This document shows positions 1 to 4,177 of a DNA stretch of 5,959 nucleotides, in pieces. Both the position numbers and the translations under genes were made by a program. The notes under the pieces were generated by a model. It was not told the DNA's origin, did not search any database, and was given only the letters and a program-made list of their open reading frames with translations. This DNA comes from Patescibacteria group bacterium (lineage in GTDB: Bacteria; Patescibacteriota; Minisyncoccia; Phycocordibacterales; PALSA-1337), in assembly GCA_004298345.1 (NCBI GenBank), contig SCTV01000010.1, positions 1 to 5,959 of the forward strand, read 5' to 3'. Positions within the stretch are counted from its first letter, which is position 1. Every line of letters begins with the position of its first letter.

Positions 1-977
1 ATCACCTCTGCCCGTACAAATTTATCTTTAAAATCAGTGTGGATGGCGGTACCAGCCAGAGGTGCTGTCCAGCCTTTTCGTATTGTCCATGCGCGAGTCT
101 CCTCTACTCCAGTCGTAAAATAGGTGATGAGGTCGAGCACTTCGTATCCAGCACGAATGAGGGTATCGATACCATCATCTTTGGCACCGAGACCATCTCG
201 CATCTCTTTTTTTTCAGTATCAGAAAGGTCTTTGAGCTCGTGTTCAAATCCGGCATCTACCACCACCCATTTTGCGCCAGTTTTTTTAAAATGTTCGATT
301 AAGCGTGTATACCGAGTATCATTTATTTCATCGAGATTTTTCCCTCCAGCTTTTTTGTTCAAGACGTAAAGAAATGGCTTTGCGGTAAGCAAGTGAAGAT
401 GTTTGAGTAGTGGCTTTTCAAATTCATCAGGAATCACAGAGCCAGCAAGCTTTTCACTCTCGAGAGCCGTTTTTAGCTTTTCAAGCAAAGCATTTTCAAT
501 TACTGCTTCTTTTTTACCGCGTTTAATATCACTTTGGATATTTGAGAGACGCTTGGTAACTGTCTGAAGGTCAGCGAGAATAAGCTCGAGATTGATTACT
601 TCAATATCATGCAGTGGATCGATTTTACCATCCACATGGATGACGTTGTCATCTTCAAAAATACGCACCACCTCAGCAATGGCGTCGGTCTCACGAATGT
701 TGGTAAGAAACTGGTTACCCAGACCCTCACCAGCTGAGGCACCTTTTACAAGCCCTGCGATGTCCACAAATTCCACCGCCGCAGGGACCGTTTTTAGCGT
801 TTTAGAAAATTCAGAAAGTTTCCAGAGACGCTCGTCAGGCACCGCGACAACACCGACAGACGGGTCGATAGTACAAAATGGGTAATTTTCTGCCGGCACA
901 CTCTTTTTGGTGAGCGCGTTGAAAAGGGTAGATTTACCGACGTTTGGGAGCCCCACGATTCCGATGGATAGAGACAT
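1..977 (-). CDS. ychF: Ribosome-binding ATPase YchF (OLA1 family), C-terminus cut by window edge
   Basis: YchF/OLA1 is a P-loop nucleotidase of the Obg-related TRAFAC class. It binds ribosomes and usually prefers ATP. I translated 325 residues, which align almost without gaps to E. coli YchF as I remember it (363 aa), so roughly 38 C-terminal residues lie off the left edge. Visible motifs are the Walker A/G1 GLPNVGKST (residues 9-17), the G3 block DIAGLVKGASAGEGLGNQF (72-90), the conserved ETDAI segment (96-100), and FEDDNVIHV with the functionally important His at 114. The start of the TGS domain follows (YFTTGVEETRAWTI, 286-299, and AIHTDF). The nucleotide-specificity motif, usually NxxE in this family, reads NKKA at 207-210, which is unusual. 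The ATG at 977 is chosen because the conserved N-terminus begins exactly there. No Shine-Dalgarno is visible, and a TATAGT box lies 8 bp upstream. The family assignment is near certain. Confidence 0.97.
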   Translation of the reverse strand, partial: MSLSIGIVGLPNVGKSTLFNALTKKSVPAENYPFCTIDPSVGVVAVPDERLWKLSEFSKTLKTVPAAVEFVDIAGLVKGASAGEGLGNQFLTNIRETDAIAEVVRIFEDDNVIHVDGKIDPLHDIEVINLELILADLQTVTKRLSNIQSDIKRGKKEAVIENALLEKLKTALESEKLAGSVIPDEFEKPLLKHLHLLTAKPFLYVLNKKAGGKNLDEINDTRYTRLIEHFKKTGAKWVVVDAGFEHELKDLSDTEKKEMRDGLGAKDDGIDTLIRAGYEVLDLITYFTTGVEETRAWTIRKGWTAPLAGTAIHTDFKDKFVRAEV

Positions 978-985
978 AGAAAAAT

Positions 986-991
986 ACTATA
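986..991 (-). promoter_or_regulatory. Candidate -10 box for ychF (leaderless layout)
   Basis: On the minus strand TATAGT (986-991) stands 8 bp before the ychF ATG, so transcription would start at or within a couple of bases of the start codon. No good -35 is seen at 16-18 bp; the best is TTCTCC at 1009-1014. The call rests on the box sequence and on the same arrangement recurring at three other genes in this window. Confidence 0.45.
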
Positions 992-1397
992 GCATGATTT
1001 GAATAAGGGGAGAAATACAAATGTTGAAGCCGCCCGAGTGCGCCCGGGCGGCTTGTGAGGGAACAGCCGAGAACGGCTGAACGTTGTTAACGAAGAATGC
1101 AGCTAAAGGAATGAACCTGAGCCCTTAACCCAGTCCCGGCTTACGCACGCCGGGAGTTCAACCGATTTCGCTGCTCACGAAAAACGAAGTGTGGGTGTGG
1201 CCACCAAAATAGGCCTCACCAACATTCGCTCGATCCGATAAAACATCCCGAGCACCTGCTCGAGAAAGAAGAGCACTCTCATATACCCAGGATAATTTAT
1301 AGCATTTTCCTAAACAAAGTGCAACGGCGGAGTGTTACCACTGAGCCGTTAAACCGGATGACGGCTCTGCTCGAGGCTACTTTCAGGCAAAAACAGG

Positions 1398-1441
1398 AAA
1401 TCCCCCAGAAAATTGCAGAAGAAATTTTCTGGGGGATTTTT
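1398..1441. terminator. Strong, probably bidirectional, intrinsic terminator
   Basis: A perfect 17-bp stem (1398-1414 with 1423-1439) encloses an 8-nt loop. The core CCCCCAGAAAATT is followed on the plus strand by a TTTTT run at 1437-1441. On the minus strand the stem's own ATTT is followed, after CCTG, by TTTTT. It can therefore end transcripts from the oxidoreductase gene at 1541-2158 and any plus-strand RNA from the interval to its left. The plus-strand U-run is slightly better placed. Confidence 0.75.
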
Positions 1442-1458
1442 CAAGATACTGGATCTAT

Positions 1459-1559
1459 AAGGTTGCTTCGCTCTGTCGACCTTCACCGAGGGAGATACCT
1501 CGGTGTCCTCGATTTATATAGTCGCTTCGCTTCTTATAAATCAGGCGCCCCGCTTCGCT
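1459..1559. repeat. Hairpin cluster with three GCTTCGCT copies
   Basis: The octamer GCTTCGCT occurs at 1465-1472, 1524-1531 and 1552-1559. The first copy lies in the 15-nt loop of a 5-bp stem (AAGGT 1459-1463, ACCTT 1479-1483). The second lies in the 16-nt loop of an 8-bp stem (GATTTATA 1511-1518, TATAAATC 1535-1542). Between them is a third, separate hairpin, CACCGAGG/CCTCGGTG (1484-1505). The third octamer copy falls inside the end of the oxidoreductase gene. Its function is unknown. It looks like a small dispersed intergenic repeat rather than a regulatory site. Confidence 0.55.
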
Positions 1560-2158
1560 ATCTCATACACCACCCTTCCCCATGATTCTTTCTTTTCTTG
1601 AGAGAGATTTTTAATCGGGCCGATTTTCAAAACGGCTACTGGTGAAATACCACCGAAGCCAAGTATCGCTTTACTCAAAATATTTGCTGTGTTACCGTAC
1701 ATTAAACGTAAAATAAGCGGGTGGGTATCTGAGGTAATAAAAATCCGTCCTGTACGCCCGGTCAATCTTTTTATCCAAGTTAGTTTACACTGAAGACGCC
1801 CCACCCAGCTCATTTCCGGAGTCGGTTTAGGGAAATTATATGCAAAACCAGGGAGCCACATACGGTCAAAAAGACCTTTCAAAAGTGCTGGCATCGATGA
1901 CCACCATGTAGGGTAAAAAACCACGATATGCTCCGCCCATTTGATATCCTCCTGTACCTTCACGAGATCTGGCTCAAGTGCCTGGATCTTGCGATAACCA
2001 TCATGCATAATCGGGTCAAACTGGAGATCAGAAATATTTGTCCGTCTCACCTCATGTCCTGCCTCTCGTGCACCTTTTTCATACTGATCAGCAAAATAGG
2101 CGTTGGAAGAATTGACCTTGTCTGGATGACCGAGCAACACAAATATCTTTTTTGACAT
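1541..2158 (-). CDS. NAD(P)H oxidoreductase, flavodoxin-like fold (Flavodoxin_2 / quinone reductase type)
   Basis: At 205 residues this is a full-length member of the flavodoxin-fold NAD(P)H oxidoreductases (NQO1/MdaB/KefF-like). These soluble flavoproteins pass two electrons from NAD(P)H to quinones or similar acceptors. The N-terminal KIFVLLGHPD (4-13) followed by SSNA is the flavin-phosphate loop. The hallmark FYPTWWSSMPALLKGLFDR (81-99) with PGFAYNF (103-109) is the strongest family evidence. GRIFITSDT (137-145) and GFGGISPV (167-174) complete the later strands and the flavin/substrate region. The true substrate cannot be read from the sequence. The ATG at 2158 gives a normal N-terminus, lacks a Shine-Dalgarno, and has a TATAAA box 8 bp upstream. 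The last residues (EIAKRGA, then TGA) are encoded by DNA carrying one copy of the GCTTCGCT repeat, so the C-terminus may have been reshaped by that repeat. The 1398-1441 hairpin is its likely terminator. Confidence 0.9.
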   Translation of the reverse strand: MSKKIFVLLGHPDKVNSSNAYFADQYEKGAREAGHEVRRTNISDLQFDPIMHDGYRKIQALEPDLVKVQEDIKWAEHIVVFYPTWWSSMPALLKGLFDRMWLPGFAYNFPKPTPEMSWVGRLQCKLTWIKRLTGRTGRIFITSDTHPLILRLMYGNTANILSKAILGFGGISPVAVLKIGPIKNLSQEKKESWGRVVYEIAKRGA

Positions 2159-2166
2159 ACAGTATC

Positions 2167-2195
2167 TTTATAAATTAATGATAATGGTATTCTAA
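2167..2195 (-). promoter_or_regulatory. Candidate promoter of the flavodoxin-fold oxidoreductase
   Basis: On the minus strand TATAAA (2167-2172) ends 8 bp before the ATG at 2158. A weak TTAGAA (2190-2195, four of six matches to TTGACA) lies 17 bp upstream of it. The predicted start site is within a base or two of the ATG, as for other genes here. Confidence 0.45.
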
Positions 2196-2221
2196 CGCAC
2201 AACAGTTCGTGTGTCGATCAA

Positions 2222-2443
2222 TTACTTCCCCATCATCCCCTTCAACTCATTCTGATGTTCTTTCATTACCGCCATCATTGCCGACGTCTGATCCATACCA
2301 CCTTTAGTTTTTTCTTGTACCTCGAGAGCAATCTTTTGAAAAAAGTCTGGGTTCTTTTCGATCATATTAAAAATCATCTCCTGTTGCTCTTTTGGAACAT
2401 CTTTCATTTTAGCTTCAAGCATTTTGCGCATTATAAAATTCAT
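2222..2443 (-). CDS. Small methionine-rich helical protein, unknown function
   Basis: I do not recognise a named family. The 73-residue product is hydrophilic and predicted largely alpha-helical. It has no cysteine, no signal peptide and no membrane segment, and it is unusually rich in methionine (12 of 73, including pairs at 56-57 and 70-71). A helix-breaking NPDFF lies near residues 31-35 and a GG at 48-49, which suggests two or three helices joined by short turns. It could be a small partner or chaperone-like protein, but that is speculation. The ATG at 2443 is supported by a TATAGT box 9 bp upstream; a second in-frame ATG four codons later is possible. It lies 65 bp downstream of the histidine kinase stop and 63 bp upstream of the oxidoreductase start, all on the same strand. 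No terminator is evident before it, so readthrough from the kinase is possible. Its reality rests on length, composition and its own promoter. Confidence 0.7.
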   Translation of the reverse strand: MNFIMRKMLEAKMKDVPKEQQEMIFNMIEKNPDFFQKIALEVQEKTKGGMDQTSAMMAVMKEHQNELKGMMGK

Positions 2444-2452
2444 GGTTTGTAT

Positions 2453-2458
2453 ACTATA
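2453..2458 (-). promoter_or_regulatory. Candidate -10 box for the 73-residue protein gene
   Basis: TATAGT on the minus strand, inside a TTTTATAGTATAC context, ends 9 bp before the ATG at 2443. No convincing -35 is seen. It has the same layout as the other minus-strand genes. Confidence 0.4.
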
Positions 2459-2508
2459 AAATTAAGTAAGGGAAGTTTACACGAAGGATTACCGTAGCAA
2501 GCTTTTTA

Positions 2509-3399
2509 CTACTCAGCCACTGGCAAAGTAAACCAAAATGTGGTGCCTCGGCCCTCACCAGACGAAGTTACTTGTAACTGACCTTTATTCCTCCTGATAA
2601 TATCATGTGCAATAAAAAGACCGATGCCTACACCATCACTATCTTTCGCTTGAGCATTCTTGCTTCTAAAAAACCGAGAAAACATTTTTGACATATCTGA
2701 TTTTGAAATACCGATACCACTGTCTTTTATATAAAAAGAAACACGACCTCTTTCTTTTTTAATGCTCACCACAATAAATCCATCCTCTGGTGTGTATTTA
2801 ACCGCATTTTCAAATAAAACTTGAATAGCAAGAATCAAACGTTTTCCATCTACCAAAACTTTCGGCAAAACTGGATCATTTTCAAAAGAAATATTTATTC
2901 TTTTATCTTTTAGTCTCCTCTGAGAAGCAGCGATGATTTCTTTTGTAACGGTAACAAGATCTAGTGGGGCAAACTGATACACATATTGGTGTTTATCCTG
3001 ACTTGCAACATTAATCAAAAACTCAGTAAGACTCACCATTTCCATATTGATACCACGGAAAGTTTCTATAGCAGTGGCACGATCAGTTTCATTTGAACTC
3101 GAAGCTAGGTCATCTATTGACCATCTCACACCAGTCAATAAAGTTCTAAATTTGTGAGTTAAAATAATAATAAACTCATCCTTTAGCGTGTCTGCATCAT
3201 GTGCACGCTTCCAAAGCAGTGCACCGATAGAAATAATAATCAATGAAGACACGAACGGAAAAACCAACTCATAAAGCCCATTTGAATGGGTTTCAAGAGC
3301 CATCATATTGAAAGTATGGGCCAACCAAATAATACCGGTCAACAAAGCAACCAAAATTAAATAAACAAAAGTCGTGCGAAAAAATATCTTGTTAAGCAT
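2509..3399 (-). CDS. Membrane sensor histidine kinase with atypical H-box
   Basis: This 296-residue orphan kinase would autophosphorylate a histidine and pass the phosphate to a response regulator not present in the window. It has two membrane segments (about 9-28 and 43-63) with only a short stretch between them, so it has no real extracellular sensor domain. The HisKA dimerisation helix (about 74-135) follows, with phosphoacceptor His82. The HATPase_c domain (about 180-295) is intact: N-box LFENAVKYTP with Asn198, G1 DSGIGIS (226-232), F-box MFSRFF (239-244) and G2 GVGIGLFIA (256-264). The H-box reads HKFRTLL, so both the usual acidic residue after His and the proline are replaced. I chose the ATG at 3399. 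The frame stays open to 3789, but that extension lies antisense to the RNase P RNA and past its promoter. The chosen start begins directly with the first membrane helix and sits 7 bp after a TATACT box. The stop is TAG. Confidence 0.9.
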   Translation of the reverse strand: MLNKIFFRTTFVYLILVALLTGIIWLAHTFNMMALETHSNGLYELVFPFVSSLIIISIGALLWKRAHDADTLKDEFIIILTHKFRTLLTGVRWSIDDLASSSNETDRATAIETFRGINMEMVSLTEFLINVASQDKHQYVYQFAPLDLVTVTKEIIAASQRRLKDKRINISFENDPVLPKVLVDGKRLILAIQVLFENAVKYTPEDGFIVVSIKKERGRVSFYIKDSGIGISKSDMSKMFSRFFRSKNAQAKDSDGVGIGLFIAHDIIRRNKGQLQVTSSGEGRGTTFWFTLPVAE

Positions 3400-3406
3400 A
3401 GCTACC

Positions 3407-3412
3407 AGTATA
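3407..3412 (-). promoter_or_regulatory. Candidate -10 box for the histidine kinase
   Basis: TATACT on the minus strand ends 7 bp before the ATG at 3399, predicting a leaderless mRNA. The expected -35 position (about 3430-3435) has no good match and nearly touches the rnpB -35 on the other strand, so the two promoters may exclude one another. Confidence 0.45.
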
Positions 3413-3437
3413 CCGTCAAAGGCCACATAGAGCGATG

Positions 3438-3467
3438 TTGACAATACGGTTATATATATTATATAAT
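3438..3467 (+). promoter_or_regulatory. Consensus promoter of rnpB
   Basis: A perfect TTGACA (3438-3443) and a perfect TATAAT (3462-3467) are separated by 18 bp of AT-rich sequence. The expected start at about 3474 coincides with the beginning of the RNase P RNA P1 helix. This is by far the strongest promoter in the window, as suits a stable RNA. Confidence 0.88.
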
Positions 3468-3473
3468 AGGTAT

Positions 3474-3985
3474 GCCTTTGTGTTGGATGGTCGCTCTTTT
3501 TGCTTCGGCAGAAAGGGAGGAAAGTCCGAACACTTATTCGATGAAAGTCGAAACAGGTAGCGGGTAATGCCCGTCTGGAGTAATCCACGAGGTGCGAGCA
3601 GAGACGCCGTGATCCGAAAGGGTCTGGCATCCCAGGACAACTTGGGATGAGCTTGTCTGGCAACAGACGAGGTGAAACGGCTAAATCCTTACCCGAGTGC
3701 AAGGCCGTACCCTTGTGCGGAGCACAAGGAAATTCGAAGCACGAAGCACTAAATTCTAAACAATATCTAAATTTCAAATCATAAACCATAAACGAAATCC
3801 GTTTAAAATTTAGATTTTTTGATATTTCAAGATTTGTTTAGTATTTAGGGTTTCGAATTTAGGATTTCCTTGTGCTCCGCACAAGGGGGTGCCGCTTGAG
3901 CTTTGTGGTAACACATCGCCCAGAGTAATGACTATCCATGTGACGCAAGTTGCAGGACAGAATTCGGCTTATAGGCACAAAGCGT
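3474..3985 (+). ncRNA. rnpB: RNase P RNA (bacterial A-like) with a large peripheral insertion
   Basis: This is the catalytic RNA of ribonuclease P, which removes 5' leaders from tRNA precursors. The hallmark GAGGAAAGTCCG (5' strand of P4) is at 3517-3528. Its 3' partner ACAGAATTCGGCTTAT is at 3957-3972. P1 forms between CTTTGTG (3476-3482) and CACAAAG (3976-3982). A UUCG-capped stem in the P3 position is at about 3497-3515. Further core matches to E. coli by eye are GTGCGAGCAGAGACGCCG, a GCAA-capped P14 stem (GTCTG/CAGAC), the P15 strand GCAAGGCC, and GCTTGAGC before P18. The gene is about 512 nt long against a typical 350-400. The excess is a 176-nt palindrome at 3711-3886 on the P15 arm, where E. 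coli has P16/P17. Without it the RNA would be about 336 nt. The ends are estimated from the promoter and P1; the exact 3' end is uncertain by a few bases. Confidence 0.96.
3711..3886. repeat. 176-nt MITE-like palindrome inserted within rnpB
   Basis: The outer arms are perfect 23-nt inverted repeats (3711-3733 and 3864-3886). Each arm begins with its own 3-nt-loop palindrome: CCTTGTGCGGAGCACAAGG on the left and its complement on the right. The AT-rich interior is an imperfect inverted repeat of the same theme: AATTCGAA (3731-3738) faces TTCGAATT (3852-3859), and CTAAA/TCTAAAC-type blocks at about 3747-3778 face 3818-3850. A 6-bp apex stem, TAAACG/CGTTTA (3789-3805), sits almost exactly at the midpoint. 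There is no coding capacity and no clear target-site duplication. As RNA it would form one long hairpin arm. I read it as a non-autonomous or intergenic-type repeat that landed in a tolerant loop. Confidence 0.8.
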
Positions 3986-3990
3986 ATGAA

Positions 3991-4021
3991 AATACCCGCG
4001 TAATGGCGGGTATTTTCTTTT
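3991..4021 (+). terminator. Intrinsic terminator of rnpB
   Basis: A perfect 9-bp stem, AATACCCGC (3991-3999) with GCGGGTATT (4006-4014), has a GTAATG loop and is followed by TTCTTTT. It lies about 8 nt beyond the P1 3' strand, as expected for a precursor of RNase P RNA. Confidence 0.88.
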
Positions 4022-4051
4022 AGTGAAATTGTTAGAAAAAATGCCAGCGAT

Positions 4052-4106
4052 TTAAACGGCTCATTAAGTTAATGAGCCGTTTAATATGGCTCTGTAGAGC
4101 CATATT
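4052..4106. repeat. Two adjoining palindromes between rnpB and the reductase gene
   Basis: The first is a 16-bp inverted repeat around a single base (4052-4067 and 4069-4084, core ACGGCTCATTAA). The second is a 10-bp stem, AATATGGCTC/GAGCCATATT, with a TGTA loop (4083-4106), sharing two bases with the first. They lie between two convergent genes and may help block readthrough in both directions. Neither has a classical long U-run. Confidence 0.6.
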
Positions 4107-4114
4107 GATAAAAT

Positions 4115-4154
4115 GAGTTTCCCCCGAAAATCTACTGATTTTCGGGGGAAACTC
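4115..4154 (-). terminator. Terminator of the ribonucleotide reductase gene
   Basis: A perfect 18-bp stem (4115-4132 with 4137-4154) has a 4-nt loop and a CCCCCGAAAATC core. On the minus strand it is followed by ATTTTAT. It begins 23 bp after the reductase stop codon. The symmetrical stem may also stop readthrough from rnpB. It resembles the 1398-1441 hairpin in having a C5 run followed by GAAAAT. Confidence 0.75.
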
Positions 4155-4177
4155 GGTTGAGCCTTTGCCTCAAGTAT

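Larger units (their letters stand above)
978..1540. other. Gene-free interval with GC-rich stem-loops; candidate structured RNA
   Basis: No recognisable protein is encoded in these 563 bp. The first part (about 1027-1370) is rich in perfect or near-perfect stems. They are 1027-1036/1045-1054 (10 bp), CAGCCG-AGAA-CGGCTG (1064-1079), CGTT-GTT-AACG (1082-1092), CCCGGC/GCCGGG (1135-1154), a GGCC stem at 1195-1219 with one T-T mismatch, CGAGCA/TGCTCG (1249-1262), and two overlapping stems at 1323-1367. A terminator-type hairpin follows at 1398-1441, then a repeat cluster at 1459-1559. Density and GC content exceed those of ordinary spacer DNA here, which suggests a non-coding RNA or leader. The strand is uncertain. 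A plus-strand reading could end at the 1398-1441 terminator. A minus-strand reading has a possible promoter (TTGCAC, 17 bp, TATAAA at 1296-1324) and ends in the 1027-1054 stem. I tested it by eye against tmRNA, SRP RNA, 6S RNA, cobalamin and TPP riboswitches and tRNA, and found no match. Confidence 0.35.

Noticed and set aside
39..885. Plus-strand open frames at 39-302, 124-369 and 592-885
   Set aside because: They are shadows of the ychF coding sequence on the other strand.
1175..1282. Minus-strand 35-residue open frame (begins MRVLFFLEQV) just after a TATAAA box
   Set aside because: It is very short with no recognisable family. It overlaps stems better explained as RNA structure. It was not called, but it could be re-examined if a minus-strand transcript is found.
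1323..1363. tRNA-like D-arm string (GGCTCAGTGGTAA on the minus strand)
   Set aside because: There is no acceptor stem, anticodon arm or TTCRA T loop at the required distances.
1027..1441. tmRNA (ssrA), because of its size and an AACGAAGAATGCAGCTAA stretch resembling a tag end
   Set aside because: There is no tRNA-like T arm or acceptor stem at the ends, and no in-frame tag ending in an alanine pair followed by a stop.
1319..1585. Plus-strand 88-residue open frame across the intergenic hairpins and the oxidoreductase end
   Set aside because: It reads through a terminator hairpin, the GCTTCGCT repeats and the antisense of a real gene. The composition is not protein-like and it has no start signal.
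3400..3789. N-terminal 130-residue extension of the histidine kinase starting at 3789
   Set aside because: It is antisense to the RNase P RNA, crosses the rnpB promoter and has no domain-like sequence. The ATG at 3399 leads straight into the first membrane helix and has a -10 box 7 bp upstream.
3711..3886. Group I intron or intein-like insertion in rnpB
   Set aside because: It is too short, with no intron core motifs or open frame. The symmetrical palindromic structure fits a repeat element instead.
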